Assembly: GCA_040255675.1 (NCBI GenBank)
Contig: JBDZVM010000002.1
Span: 62,001 to 126,000 of the forward strand
From: JBDZVM01 sp040255675
GTDB taxonomy: Bacteria; Actinomycetota; Actinomycetes; Acidothermales; Acidothermaceae
Direction of reading: 5' to 3'
Length of the DNA stretch: 64,000 nt
The notes under the pieces were generated by a model. The model did not search any database. It saw nothing but the letters and a program-made list of their open reading frames with translations, and was not told the DNA's origin. Of the stretch, positions 36,789 to 46,607 are shown piece after piece (within the stretch, counting starts at the first letter, position 1; the number at the start of each line of letters is the position of its first letter). The position numbers and the translations under genes were made by a program.

Positions 36789-38537
36789 TCAGCCCGGATA
36801 ACTCGGGTTCGTGCCGTCGCCGACGACTTCCCAGGTGTTGTTTCGGTAGACCTCGATTTGATGCCCACGAGTCTCGATGACCAGCGGGCGGCCGGGCGCC
36901 GACGCGAACGAGACGACGTCGAGACCGAACGGCAAGGTCGTGACCTGGGTTTCCTGCCACCCATCGACGTCGACCGTCCACACCGTCGCGTTCGTGGAAC
37001 CCGGGGCGGTCGCGAGCACGTCGAGGGTGGACGCCGAACTCCACGTGATGCCGTCGGGTAGCGGCACGAGTGCCGGCGCTACCGGATAAAACCCGCCGAT
37101 TGCCTGCCCGTTGGCGGTCTTTTCGACGTGACCGATGAGTACCTGCGGGCCGCTCGTCGCCGAACGCGCGACGACGGCCACCCGGGTGCCATCGCGCGAG
37201 ACCTTCAAGCTTTCGATGAGTTGCGAATCGGCGAGCTCGGGATCGTCGACGGTCATGAATTTCGTCGTGCCAGCCTGTGTCACGGCGCTAACGAGCACCT
37301 GCTGCGGGCTATTCGCGCTCGATTGCACGACAGTCCAGACGTTGCCGAAGGCGTCCCATGACGGCGTCGTGAACGACGCGGCGTATTGCACGGGTTTCGG
37401 CGACGATAGCGGGCCGACGTAAAGCGTCTGCGACGAGTCGCCCTTGACGACCCCGGCAACGAGCGGAGGGCCGGTCGTGCCCGGGATCCGCGGCGCCACC
37501 ACCGGGGTGTCGAGCTTGACCGCCCCCGAACCCGCGTCACCCGCCACCGGGAAGCCGCTCGACGCGTACGTGCGGCCGTCAGTTCCCGCGTAGTAGAAGG
37601 AGTCGACCCTGAGCGCGTCGGAATCGTACGCGCTTAGCGTCTTCGTGCTCTGCAGACCGCCTGGCAGCGGCTGTCCGGCGGCTTCAATCTTGAATTCGCC
37701 GTCGCCGAAGTGCTGCAACGTATAGACAATTTGCGCGGAAGCGGCATCGCGTTCAGTCGCGTTGAGGGCCGCGAACTCAGCGGAAAGATTGACGGTCACG
37801 ACGCCGTCCGACTGGCTCACGGCGTCTTTCAACGTGGTCTCGGGCGGAATCGCGGTCACCACGCCCGCCTGCTGCAGCCACGCCGGCGGACCTTGCAAGA
37901 GTGCGGAGGCAAGCTCGGTCGCTTTGTCGGAAACGGCCGGCAAGAACACCCGCACCGGCACGAGCAGGCGGCTGCGCGGGCTCAAGAAATAGACGAAATT
38001 CTGGTCGTAAAAGTCGTTGACCGCGCTCACCGTCGCGATTGAGTAGTCGGGCGGATTGGCGATGCGCCATTCGCCCTTGACTTTCTCGACAAGTTCATAG
38101 GTGTAGTCGATCGTGCTGCCTTCGTGTGCCGGCTGATAGGTGCCGTCAGGCGCGATGGTGCCGAGCCATTTGTCGATGAAATGCACCTTCGCTCGATCGC
38201 CGGACGACGACAGGCTCGGAGCGACCGGCTCGTCGATGACGCGCATGCCCTTAGGTTCCCAGTTCGGCTGCACCAGGTAGGCGCGCGCGATCGAGAGATC
38301 GGCGGCGTCGGCGCTGGCTTGCCGGAAACCGTCGACGATCTGATCGGGCGCTTCGCCGCTCACCGGTTTTTGCGCAGGAACGCGCACTTGGGCGGCGTTC
38401 TCGTCGGCGCCGGTTTGACCGCCCGCATGAACGGTGCCACTTGTCGGGATGGCCGTGCAGCCAGCCAGCGCGATGAACGCGGCAGTCGCGGCGAACATAC
38501 TGAAAGCGCCTTTCAACCGGCGGCGCCGGCTATTCAC
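36789..38537 (-). CDS. lpqB: Lipoprotein LpqB, accessory to the MtrAB two-component system
   Basis: A 582-residue lipoprotein. The signal peptide ends in a lipobox (LAGC, Cys27). A GerMN-like domain (about 120-290; VRVFLPAVSDKATELASALL) precedes a beta-propeller-like C-terminus (about 300-582) with repeated hydrophobic strands. LpqB binds the extracytoplasmic part of MtrB and adjusts its activity. The GTG start overlaps the mtrB stop by eight bases, which decides the start against the much longer open frame (to 38954). It forms the mtrA-mtrB-lpqB operon. Confidence 0.93.
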   Translation of the reverse strand: MNSRRRRLKGAFSMFAATAAFIALAGCTAIPTSGTVHAGGQTGADENAAQVRVPAQKPVSGEAPDQIVDGFRQASADAADLSIARAYLVQPNWEPKGMRVIDEPVAPSLSSSGDRAKVHFIDKWLGTIAPDGTYQPAHEGSTIDYTYELVEKVKGEWRIANPPDYSIATVSAVNDFYDQNFVYFLSPRSRLLVPVRVFLPAVSDKATELASALLQGPPAWLQQAGVVTAIPPETTLKDAVSQSDGVVTVNLSAEFAALNATERDAASAQIVYTLQHFGDGEFKIEAAGQPLPGGLQSTKTLSAYDSDALRVDSFYYAGTDGRTYASSGFPVAGDAGSGAVKLDTPVVAPRIPGTTGPPLVAGVVKGDSSQTLYVGPLSSPKPVQYAASFTTPSWDAFGNVWTVVQSSANSPQQVLVSAVTQAGTTKFMTVDDPELADSQLIESLKVSRDGTRVAVVARSATSGPQVLIGHVEKTANGQAIGGFYPVAPALVPLPDGITWSSASTLDVLATAPGSTNATVWTVDVDGWQETQVTTLPFGLDVVSFASAPGRPLVIETRGHQIEVYRNNTWEVVGDGTNPSYPG

Positions 38538-40161
38538 GACCGCTCCGGCCACTCGGTACTTCGACCACCGACGACGCGTTCGCGTCGGATGATTGCGGTG
38601 CGTCGGCGGGCTGTGAGACGTCGGGCGGCACGAGCGAAATCGGCGAGCGAGTGAACGGCATGCCGACCCGACGCGGCAGTGTGAGCAAGAATTGCGATCC
38701 CTTTCCGCGTTCGCCCCATGCTTGCAGCCGGCCGCCGTGCAGACGAGCATCTTCAGAGGCGATCGACAAACCGAGGCCGGTGCCACCGGTGGTGCGCGCT
38801 CTCGCCGGGTCGGCTCGCCAGAATCGGTTGAACACCAGCGAGGCCTCGCCCGGACGCAAGCCGATGCCGTGGTCGCGAACCGCGATCGCCACGGCTTCGC
38901 GATCGCCCGCGACATAAACGGCGATCGGCCGGCCTTCGCCGTGTTCGGCGGCATTGACCAGCAGATTCCGCAAAATTCGTTCGACCCGGCGGCTGTCTGC
39001 TTCGCACACGCATGGATCTTCGGGCAAATGCACGTGCACCGAGCTGCCGCGGCGAGCGGCGAGCGGTTCGGTTGCCTCGACGACGCGCCTTACGAGTTCG
39101 CAGACGTCGATGGCGTCGGGCTCCAAGGAAGCGGCACCAGCATCGTGCCGGCTGATTTCGAGCAAGTCGGCAAGCAGCGACTCGAACCTGTCGAGCTGGG
39201 TCTGCAACAGCTCGGCCGATCGCGCGCTCGCCGGGTCGAATTCCTGCCGAGCCTCGTACAAAACGTCGGCCGCCATGCGAACCGTCGTCAGCGGTGTGCG
39301 CAGTTCATGCGACACATCCGACACGAACCTGCGCTGAATGCGCGACAGGTCTTCAAGGCGACGAATCTGCCGTTGCAAGCTGTCGGCCATCTTGTTGAAG
39401 GACGCCGCGAGACGAGCGAGGTCGTCTTCGCCCTTGGGACGCATGCGTTCCTGCAGCCGGCCGTCGGCGAGGCGCTCGGCAATGCGCGCCGCCATTCGCA
39501 CCGGTTTCACGACTTGGCGCGTGACGAGCCAGGCGATGCCGGCCAGCAACACCACCAACGCGATGCCACTCAACAAGAGAGTGCGCCACACCAGCGCCAA
39601 CGTCTGCTCTTCTTGTTGCAACGAGAAAAGGTAATAAATCTGGAAGTGCTCGCCGTTCGAACTGGTGACCGCGCTGCCGATCGCCAAACCTGGGAAACGC
39701 GCTCCGTCGGTAGTGAACGACATCGTCGTGTACGTGTAGTAATAGCTCGCGTCACCGTCACTGACCGCGTCTCGCAACCGTTGCGGAACGCTCGCCGGAT
39801 CGAAGTCGCCTCGTGCCGCCGGCTGCGACAAGGTGTTAGGTGCCAACTCGCTGAAACCGACGACCTCGTAGCCGCCGGGCAGTCGGCCCGTCTGCTGCGA
39901 CGACAACGCCTTGACCGCCGTATAGAGCGCGTTGACACCGGTCGACTCGCTCAAGTAGACCTGCGCGCTATTGATGCCGAGCTTCTCTTCGTTCGTAGAA
40001 GAACGAATCTTCGCCTGCAAGAGGCCCGACTTCACCTGCTCCAGCACGACGAGTCCGAGCAGCGCGACGACAATCGCCGAAACGACCAGCGTGCTGCTCA
40101 CGACCCGAATCTGGATCGACCGCCGCCAGCGGGTCACCATCCGGCGCAGGACGCGCCGCAC
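38530..40161 (-). CDS. mtrB: Sensor histidine kinase MtrB
   Basis: A 543-residue sensor kinase: one N-terminal helix (VVSSTLVVSAIVVALLGLVV), an extracytoplasmic domain of about 150 residues, a second helix (LLLSGIALVVLLAGIAWLV), HAMP, HisKA with phosphorylated His in FVSDVSHELRTPL and a HATPase with NLLVNAAEHGEG, HGIGL and TGGTGLGLSIA. It phosphorylates MtrA and controls cell division and wall homeostasis in actinomycetes. The Pro/Ser-rich tail overlaps lpqB. The GTG start at 40161 is the best available because an in-frame stop lies shortly upstream; an ATG at 40140 is also possible. Confidence 0.95.
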   Translation of the reverse strand: MRRVLRRMVTRWRRSIQIRVVSSTLVVSAIVVALLGLVVLEQVKSGLLQAKIRSSTNEEKLGINSAQVYLSESTGVNALYTAVKALSSQQTGRLPGGYEVVGFSELAPNTLSQPAARGDFDPASVPQRLRDAVSDGDASYYYTYTTMSFTTDGARFPGLAIGSAVTSSNGEHFQIYYLFSLQQEEQTLALVWRTLLLSGIALVVLLAGIAWLVTRQVVKPVRMAARIAERLADGRLQERMRPKGEDDLARLAASFNKMADSLQRQIRRLEDLSRIQRRFVSDVSHELRTPLTTVRMAADVLYEARQEFDPASARSAELLQTQLDRFESLLADLLEISRHDAGAASLEPDAIDVCELVRRVVEATEPLAARRGSSVHVHLPEDPCVCEADSRRVERILRNLLVNAAEHGEGRPIAVYVAGDREAVAIAVRDHGIGLRPGEASLVFNRFWRADPARARTTGGTGLGLSIASEDARLHGGRLQAWGERGKGSQFLLTLPRRVGMPFTRSPISLVPPDVSQPADAPQSSDANASSVVEVPSGRSGRE

Positions 40162-40293
40162 CCGTCGTCCGAAACTGCTCGGAACGATGTGGAAAGGGGC
40201 AGGTCCGGGACTCTCGCTAGCGACGAGGGCCGCGGGACCGTTCGCGGTGCTCAGAACTCACACCCCACTACTGGACGACGGCGAAGCGCCTCA

Positions 40294-40971
40294 TCAGGCC
40301 GGGCCCGCCTTGTAGCCGACACCGCGCACGGTGACGACGATCTCGGGGCGCTCGGGATCGCGCTCGACCTTCGATCGCAATCGCTGCACATGCACGTTGA
40401 CCAGGCGCGTGTCAGCGGCATGGCGATAGCCCCACACTTGCTCGAGCAGCGTCTCACGGGAGAACACGTGGCGAGGCTTCTTGGCCAACGCGACCAGCAG
40501 GTCGAACTCGAGCGGGGTCAGCGGAATTTGGTGACCGTCGCGAGCCACCGAATGGCCGGCGACGTCTATGGTCAGATCGCCGATCTTGATGATCTCGGGC
40601 GCCGGCTCGTCGCTGCGCCGCAACCTAGCGCGAAGCCGTGCGACGAGCTCCTTCGGTTTGAATGGCTTGACGACGTAATCGTCCGCGCCTGACTCCAGGC
40701 CGACGACGACGTCGACCGTGTCGCTCTTCGCCGTCAACATCACGATGGGCACGCCCGACTCAGCGCGGATCTGACGGCAAACGTCGATGCCATCGGTGCC
40801 GGGCAGCATCAAGTCGAGCAATACGAGGTCAGGCTTGACCTCGTGAAAGGCGGATAACGCCTTGTCGCCGTCGAAGACGAAGAACGGCTCGATGCCTTCG
40901 CCCCGCAAAACGATGCCGAGCATCTCCGCCAAGGCGGTGTCGTCATCGACGACGAGGACTCTTCCCTTCAT
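40294..40971 (-). CDS. mtrA: Response regulator MtrA (OmpR/PhoB family)
   Basis: A 225-residue response regulator: receiver domain (VLVVDDD at residues 5-11, phosphoacceptor Asp53 in LLDLMLPG, LTAKSD, VVKPFKPKEL) and an OmpR-type winged helix (LTPLEFDLLVALAKKP, SRETLLEQVWGYRHAADTR, VVTVRGVGYKAG). It is among the most conserved regulators in actinomycetes and is often essential, controlling cell-wall and division genes. It heads mtrA-mtrB-lpqB and is divergent from the GlpQ-type membrane protein gene, so the 237 bases between carry both promoters. Confidence 0.97.
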   Translation of the reverse strand: MKGRVLVVDDDTALAEMLGIVLRGEGIEPFFVFDGDKALSAFHEVKPDLVLLDLMLPGTDGIDVCRQIRAESGVPIVMLTAKSDTVDVVVGLESGADDYVVKPFKPKELVARLRARLRRSDEPAPEIIKIGDLTIDVAGHSVARDGHQIPLTPLEFDLLVALAKKPRHVFSRETLLEQVWGYRHAADTRLVNVHVQRLRSKVERDPERPEIVVTVRGVGYKAGPA

Positions 40972-41208
40972 GAGCCGATATTCTCACCTTCGCGCCCGCC
41001 GCGGGCGCGCGCGAGGGTGCTGGTCGCGGCGCGCCGTCAAGTTTCTTGCTGGCCGCCCTGCCGACTCGCGCGATCACGCAACGTGTCGATCGTGTGAATG
41101 CGGGCGAGTTGAGCGCGCCGGCAACGCCGACGTGGCACCATGAGCGGCGCCGTGAGGGCCGCGATCGACGTCAAGGCGGCCGTCATCAGCTCGCAGGGGA
41201 GAACTCGC

Positions 41209-42360
41209 ATGGACGACACGCCGGCGTCGACCCCGCCTGGCGACGGCTACCCGGCCGGCGAAGGCGCGGGCGCGGCGAGGGAGCCCGGCTGGGCGGCTCC
41301 GGTACCACCGCCGCCACCCCCGTACGGAGCGCCGCCACCCCCGTACGAAGCGCCGCCACCCCCGTACGGAGCGCCGCCACCCCCGTACGGAGCGCCGCCT
41401 CAATGGGGCAGCCCGGTCTCTGGAGTCCCGGGCTATGGCACATACGCCTACGGCACCCCGGGCTACGGGTACGGGTACGCGCCAAGCGCACCGAAACCGG
41501 GCATCGTCGCGCTGCGACCGCTGTCCGTCGGTGAAATTCTCGACGGCGGCTTTTCGACCGTGCGCCGCCATCCTCGCGTCGTATTCGGCGTCGCGTTAGT
41601 GCTCGGCGCCGTCACGCAGTTAATCACCTTCGCGCTGGCGTCATCGTTGCGAGACGCCGGCGCGACCACCACGGTCGAGGGCGACCGGATCATGACGGTG
41701 AACAGCGGCGACATCGCGGCCACCGTCGTCACCCTGGTCGTAAGCGCGATCCTCGGGTTTTTGCTCACGGGAGTCGTGAGCGCGGTTGTCGGCAAGGCGA
41801 TTCTCGGGCAACCGGTCGACGGCCGCGAGGTGATAGGCGCCGCCGCCTCGCGGTGGCTGCCGCTCCTCGTCGTCGGCACTTTGGCCGGCGCGTTGCCGCT
41901 CCTGCCCGCGCTCTTCCTCGTCTTGGGGCCGCTGGGCTTTATCCCGTTCGCCGTCGCTGCCGTCTACTTGTGGGGGCAGCTCGCGCTCGCCCTTCCGGCG
42001 TTCGTGCTGGAGAAACTCGGGCCTATCCAAGCGCTCAAGCGCTCATGGCGCTTGGTGCGCGGCGCCTTTTGGCGCACCTGGAGCTTGCGAGCCCTCATGA
42101 CCATCATCACCGGCCTCGCGGCGTCCGTGCTTGCCCTTCCGTTCACCGGTGTCACGATCGCGCGCGCGTTCCACGGGAGCGGGACGACGACGTCCAGCCT
42201 CTTGCTGACCGCGCTCGGCGACGGCCTCGGCTGGATCATCACCCAGCCCGTACTTGCCGCCACGATCACCTTGATTTACGTCGACCGCCGCATGCGGGCG
42301 GAGGCGTTCGACATGCAGCTCGCGCGCGCCGTCCAGATACCGGGGCCGATGTCAAAATGA
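41209..42360 (+). CDS. Polytopic membrane protein (glycerophosphodiester phosphodiesterase membrane domain-like)
   Basis: A 383-residue protein. A low-complexity N-terminus of PPPPYGAP units and Gly/Tyr-rich sequence (about 1-90) precedes LRPLSVGEILDGGFSTVRRH and about six membrane helices. It resembles the integral-membrane domain found before some GlpQ enzymes, but there is no catalytic GDPD domain. The ATG at 41209 has GGGGAGAA upstream; an earlier ATG at 41140 has none. It starts a run of five co-oriented genes with ATGA coupling to the DUF4129 gene. Confidence 0.85.
   Translation: MDDTPASTPPGDGYPAGEGAGAAREPGWAAPVPPPPPPYGAPPPPYEAPPPPYGAPPPPYGAPPQWGSPVSGVPGYGTYAYGTPGYGYGYAPSAPKPGIVALRPLSVGEILDGGFSTVRRHPRVVFGVALVLGAVTQLITFALASSLRDAGATTTVEGDRIMTVNSGDIAATVVTLVVSAILGFLLTGVVSAVVGKAILGQPVDGREVIGAAASRWLPLLVVGTLAGALPLLPALFLVLGPLGFIPFAVAAVYLWGQLALALPAFVLEKLGPIQALKRSWRLVRGAFWRTWSLRALMTIITGLAASVLALPFTGVTIARAFHGSGTTTSSLLLTALGDGLGWIITQPVLAATITLIYVDRRMRAEAFDMQLARAVQIPGPMSK
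41311..41394 (+). repeat. Four tandem 21-base units encoding PPPPYGAP-type repeats
   Basis: Four consecutive 21-base copies, one of them with a single change (gga to gaa), encode seven-residue Pro/Tyr units in the cytoplasmic N-terminus of the membrane protein. A partial fifth copy follows. Such tracts change length by slippage and form flexible protein-binding tails. Confidence 0.9.
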
Positions 42361-43076
42361 CCGCTGCCGTGGCCGTGGCATGGCAGTCGGCGGCGTGGCT
42401 GTCGAAAGCGCTCGTGCCGCGCCGCGAAGGAGGTGGGTCGCCTCTTTCTCCGATTACTCGTGACAGCGCGCAATCCGACGCACGGCACGAACTGTCAAAA
42501 CACGCTTACCACCAAGGAAAATCTTTCACGCGGCAGGTCGCCGACTGGATTTTCGACAGGTTGTCGAACCTGCTCGACTCGGCCGCGCGCCACGCGCCCG
42601 GCAAGGGCATCGGATTACTCGTCATCGTCGCGGTGGTGATTCTCCTGATCGCGGTGGTGGCCGCGCGTCTTCGCACGATGCAGCGTCTTGCCAAGGCCGA
42701 AGAGCCGATCCTCGGTTCCGAAGTCGTCTCCCCCGCCGACCATCGCCGGCGCGCCAGCGAGTTCGCGGACGCCGAACAATGGGCCGAGGCGGTTCGCGAA
42801 TGGCTTCGCGCGATTACCCGCGAATTGGAAGTCCGCGGCACTCTCGATCCGAGGCCCGGCCGCACAGCTGCCGAGTTGTGCCGCGAAGCGTCCAGCCGTT
42901 TGCCTGCTATTGCTGAGAATCTGCGCCGAGCTACCTCGACCTTCGACGCGGTTTGGTACGGCGGGAGGCCGGCCAGCGCCGACGACGAGCATCTGTTGCG
43001 CCGCCTCGACCGCGAAGTTGCGGGCTCACACAAGACGCTGGCCCACAAGACGCTGACAACCGTCGGTGGCGCATGA
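42357..43076 (+). CDS. DUF4129 domain protein
   Basis: A 239-residue protein with one membrane helix (GLLVIVAVVILLIAVVAARL, about 83-102) and a C-terminal DUF4129 domain (AEAVREWLRAITRELEVRG, RPGRTAAELCREAS, FDAVWYGGRPAS). It partners MoxR/DUF58 systems in actinomycetes, presumably at the membrane. The ATG overlaps the upstream stop (ATGA), and its stop overlaps the next start, so the whole set is coupled. Confidence 0.87.
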   Translation: MTAAVAVAWQSAAWLSKALVPRREGGGSPLSPITRDSAQSDARHELSKHAYHQGKSFTRQVADWIFDRLSNLLDSAARHAPGKGIGLLVIVAVVILLIAVVAARLRTMQRLAKAEEPILGSEVVSPADHRRRASEFADAEQWAEAVREWLRAITRELEVRGTLDPRPGRTAAELCREASSRLPAIAENLRRATSTFDAVWYGGRPASADDEHLLRRLDREVAGSHKTLAHKTLTTVGGA

Positions 43077-44257
43077 GTACGGTAGTAGCCGCCGGCGCCT
43101 CGACGTCGAGCGCTGCGGATCCGACGGTGAGACAACGCTTTCGCCGATACCGGTGGCTAGCGCTCGCCCTCGTTTTCGCGATTGTCGTGGTCGTCGCTCT
43201 CACGATCGCGAAGTCAGGCGAAAGTCACCGCTATCTCGACCCGCGTTCGTACGACCCCACCGGTAGCCACGCGTTATCGGCGTTGCTGGCCGACCGCGGC
43301 GTACACATCCAAACCGACGCGACGGCGTCAGCCGCGCTCGATACCGCGGGCGCCGGCGACACGCTCGTCGTCGTCAACCCTTCGTGGCTTTCCGAGAAAG
43401 ACTTGTCCGCGCTCGCGTCGACGTCCGCCGACCTCGTCGTCGTGGGAGCCGCCGCGGCTGAACTCGACGCGCTCGGTCTCGACGACCTCGACGCCGGCGG
43501 AGCCTTCGAGGCAGCGGTTGTCGCGCCGTCCTGCGATCTGTCGATCGCGACCATAGCCGGCACGATCGCGATCGGAACCGAATCGAACACTGAGGCGTAT
43601 CGCGCGCCACGCGGTGGGGTTGGTTGCTACCCCGTCGGCGACGGAGCCGCGCTGGTCGCGTTCGACGACAACGGACGGCGAATAACGCTGCTGGGCGATC
43701 CGGCGGTCTTGAGCAACAAGCACCTCGCCGACGAAGGCAACGCCGCTTTGGCGCTGGGTTTGCTGAGCTCGAACCCCACACTGGTGTGGTTGTCGCCGGC
43801 CGTCATCGGAGCGACGTCCGATGGCCCGCACGCGACCGTCGTCGGCCTGCTGCCCAGCCGGTTGAAATGGGCGGTGCTGCAACTTGCCATCGCGGTCGGA
43901 ATCCTCGCGGTGTGGCGCGCGCGACGGCTCGGCAAGCTCGTGCCGGAGGCGCTGCCGGTCGTCGTCCGGCAAGCGGAGACGGTCGTCGGCCGGGCGCGGC
44001 TTTATCGCAGGTCGCGGTCGCTGGGCCGTGCCGCCGAAACGTTGCGCACGGCGTCTCGACAAAGGCTTTCGACAAGGCTCGGCTTCGGGCCGAGCTATCA
44101 AAGCGAAGCATTGTCCGACGCGATTTCGCGGCGCACCGGCAAACCGGCGCGCGAGATCGATACCGTGCTGTACGGTCCGACACCGGGCAACGACCGAGAG
44201 CTGGTCGCACTTGCGGGCCAACTCGCGAGACTGGAGCAGGAGGTACGCGGCTCATGA
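43073..44257 (+). CDS. DUF4350 domain protein
   Basis: A 394-residue protein. One N-terminal membrane helix (LALALVFAIVVVVALTIA) is followed by a DUF4350 domain (YDPTGSHALSALLADRGVHI, TLVVVNPSWLSEKDL) outside or on the membrane. A second helix (AVLQLAIAVGILAVWRARR, about 265-285) and a basic cytoplasmic tail complete it. It is coupled by ATGA on both sides to the DUF4129 and MoxR genes. Confidence 0.88.
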   Translation: MSTVVAAGASTSSAADPTVRQRFRRYRWLALALVFAIVVVVALTIAKSGESHRYLDPRSYDPTGSHALSALLADRGVHIQTDATASAALDTAGAGDTLVVVNPSWLSEKDLSALASTSADLVVVGAAAAELDALGLDDLDAGGAFEAAVVAPSCDLSIATIAGTIAIGTESNTEAYRAPRGGVGCYPVGDGAALVAFDDNGRRITLLGDPAVLSNKHLADEGNAALALGLLSSNPTLVWLSPAVIGATSDGPHATVVGLLPSRLKWAVLQLAIAVGILAVWRARRLGKLVPEALPVVVRQAETVVGRARLYRRSRSLGRAAETLRTASRQRLSTRLGFGPSYQSEALSDAISRRTGKPAREIDTVLYGPTPGNDRELVALAGQLARLEQEVRGS

Positions 44258-45228
44258 GCGTGGTGACGGCCGAGCAGAGTGCGCAGAGTCGGCAGGCATT
44301 TGTCGGCGTGCGTTCGGAGGTGGCCAAGGCCGTTGTCGGGCAAGACGCCGTCGTGAGCGGCATTGTCGTCGCGCTGCTCGCCGACGGCCACGTGCTGCTC
44401 GAAGGCGTGCCCGGCGTGGCGAAAACGCTGCTGGTGCGATCGCTCGCCGCCGCGCTCGCGCTCGACACGAAGCGACTTCAGTTCACCCCCGACCTCATGC
44501 CGGGCGACGTCACCGGCTCGTTGGTCTACGACTCGCGCACCACGGAATTTGCGTTCCGGCAAGGGCCGGTGTTCACCAATCTGCTGCTGGCCGACGAAAT
44601 CAACCGCACTCCCCCGAAAACTCAAGCCGCGTTGCTCGAAGCGATGGAAGAGCGGCAGGTCTCTGTCGACGGAGTGCCGCGCGCGCTGCCGCAACCGTTC
44701 ATGGTGATTGCCACGCAAAATCCGGTCGAATACGAAGGTACGTATCCCTTGCCGGAGGCGCAACTCGACCGCTTCTTGCTGAAACTCAACGTTCCGCTTC
44801 CGGGTCGCGACGAAGAATTCGGCATCTTGCGCCGCCATGCCGAGGGATTCGACCCTCGCGATCTCGTCGCCGCCGGATTGCGACCCGTCGCTTCCGCCGC
44901 CGACTTGGCGGCCGGCCGCGCCGCCGCGGCGGGCGTCGCCGTTGCACCCGAAGTTCTCGCCTATATCGTCGATATCTGCCGGGCTACGCGAATGTCGCCG
45001 TCCGTATCGCTCGGCGCTTCTCCTCGCGGCGCGACCGCGTTGTTGCGCACGGCACGCGCGTGGGCATGGCTTTCAGGTCGCGACTACGTCACACCGGACG
45101 ACGTCAAAGCCTTAGCTCGGCCCACTTTGCGGCACCGGCTGTCACTTCGGCCCGAGGCGGAGCTGGAAGGCGCGACCACCGACGCGACACTCGACAGCGT
45201 GCTCGCGTCGGTGCCGGTTCCCCGGTGA
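44254..45228 (+). CDS. MoxR-family AAA+ ATPase
   Basis: A 324-residue AAA+ protein with Walker A GVPGVAKT (residues 51-58), Walker B LLLADEINR, sensor 1 (VIATQNPVEYEGTYPLPEAQ, QLDRF) and a C-terminal lid. MoxR ATPases act as chaperones with a von Willebrand-type partner, here the DUF58 protein just downstream. The ATG overlaps the DUF4350 stop. Homologous sets sit beside mtrA in other actinomycetes, suggesting a link to envelope maintenance. Confidence 0.95.
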   Translation: MSVVTAEQSAQSRQAFVGVRSEVAKAVVGQDAVVSGIVVALLADGHVLLEGVPGVAKTLLVRSLAAALALDTKRLQFTPDLMPGDVTGSLVYDSRTTEFAFRQGPVFTNLLLADEINRTPPKTQAALLEAMEERQVSVDGVPRALPQPFMVIATQNPVEYEGTYPLPEAQLDRFLLKLNVPLPGRDEEFGILRRHAEGFDPRDLVAAGLRPVASAADLAAGRAAAAGVAVAPEVLAYIVDICRATRMSPSVSLGASPRGATALLRTARAWAWLSGRDYVTPDDVKALARPTLRHRLSLRPEAELEGATTDATLDSVLASVPVPR

Positions 45229-45235
45229 CAGTTCT

Positions 45236-46534
45236 ATGGCGCTGACTCGGCGCGCGGCGATCGTCGCGTTCGCCGGCGTTTTCGTCGTGTTCGTAGCACC
45301 TTTACGCGGCTTGATGGTGGCCTTCGTCGCTGCCGCGCTTATCGTCGGCGTGGTTATCGACCTCGCGCTTGCCGGAAGTGTGCACGCGCTGCGAGTAACT
45401 CGATCCGGAGATACCGCGCGCCGACTCGACGAATCAGCGTCGATCGAAATTTCGGTTGTGAATCGCGGAAACCGGCGGGTGCGTGGCGTGTTACGCGACG
45501 CGTGGCCCCCGAGTGCGCGAACTGAGCCGTCGCGTCAACGCATCGACGTCCCGGCCGGCGAACGACGCCGTCTCACCACCGTCTTGCGGGCCACTCGGCG
45601 AACCGAGTTGCGCGCCGGCGCGGTAACCATTCGCAGCATCGGGCCGCTAGGTTTGGCTGCCAGGCAAGGAAATCACACCGCACCGTGGAACGTTCGGGTG
45701 CTGCCGGCGTTCCCGAGCCGCAAGCATCTGCCCGAAAAGCTGTCGAAGCTTCGGTTGATCGACGGCCGGACGGCGGCCCGCGTGCGCGGTCAAGGTACCG
45801 AATTCGACTCGCTGCGCGACTATGTCGAAGGCGACGACGCCCGCTCGATCGACTGGCGCGCCACCGCGCGGCGGTCGTCGGTCGTCGTGCGAACGTGGCG
45901 GCCTGAACGCAACCGTCGGCTGCTCTTGGTGGTCGACACCGGTCGCACCTCGGCCGCGCGTATCGGGCAGGGAACGCGGCTCGATACGGCACTCGACGCC
46001 GCTCTTTTGCTGGCAACATTGGCGTCGAAGGCCGGCGACCACGTCGACGTCATGGCGATCGACGACCGGCCCCGACTGCTGGCTCGCGGCTCAGACACCG
46101 ACGGCGATTCCCTTGCCACGTTGCTACGCGCGATGGCCGGATTGCAACCGCGCCTTGTCGAAACCGACGCTCGCCGCTTGGTAGCCGAGATTTTGCTACG
46201 AGCGCGGCACCGCACGCTGGTCGTGTTGTTCACGACGCTCGACGAATCGCCTATCAATGAAGGGCTTTTGCCCGTGCTGCCGTCGCTCACGGCACGCCAT
46301 CTCGTCGTCGTCGCGGCCGTGACCGATCCCGTCGTGCTCGCGATGGCCGGCGACGCAAGCAACGAACACGCCGTCTACGACGCCGCGGCGGCGGAGAAAA
46401 CGTTAGCCGCGCAGCGGCGCGTGGCCAGTCTCTTGCGCAGGCTCGGCGTCGAGGTCGTCGAAGGGCCACCCGACGACTTCGCGAGCCGCGTTGCCGATAC
46501 CTATTTGTCGCTGAAGTCGGCAGGGCGGCTGTAA
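45236..46534 (+). CDS. DUF58 domain protein (MoxR partner)
   Basis: A 432-residue protein with two N-terminal membrane helices and the DUF58 core: GTEFDSLRDYVEGDDARSID then WRATARR (about 185-215), followed by a vWA-like region (LLLVVDTGRTSAARIG) with a MIDAS-like DTG.TS. It is the likely client or adaptor of MoxR, seven bases upstream. This is the last gene of the conserved run; the SpoIIM-like protein that usually follows is 12.9 kb away, beyond the accessory segment. Confidence 0.93.
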   Translation: MALTRRAAIVAFAGVFVVFVAPLRGLMVAFVAAALIVGVVIDLALAGSVHALRVTRSGDTARRLDESASIEISVVNRGNRRVRGVLRDAWPPSARTEPSRQRIDVPAGERRRLTTVLRATRRTELRAGAVTIRSIGPLGLAARQGNHTAPWNVRVLPAFPSRKHLPEKLSKLRLIDGRTAARVRGQGTEFDSLRDYVEGDDARSIDWRATARRSSVVVRTWRPERNRRLLLVVDTGRTSAARIGQGTRLDTALDAALLLATLASKAGDHVDVMAIDDRPRLLARGSDTDGDSLATLLRAMAGLQPRLVETDARRLVAEILLRARHRTLVVLFTTLDESPINEGLLPVLPSLTARHLVVVAAVTDPVVLAMAGDASNEHAVYDAAAAEKTLAAQRRVASLLRRLGVEVVEGPPDDFASRVADTYLSLKSAGRL

Positions 46535-46607
46535 GCGCCGCAGGCGTGGGTCGTCCAACAGCCCGCGCGTACTACCTCATGCCCGAGCGGAAAACGGCAC
46601 GTACACG

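Noticed and set aside
41186..41491. Minus-strand frame with a repeated TGVAALR peptide
   Set aside because: Mirror of the 21-base repeat encoding PPPPYGAP units on the plus strand.
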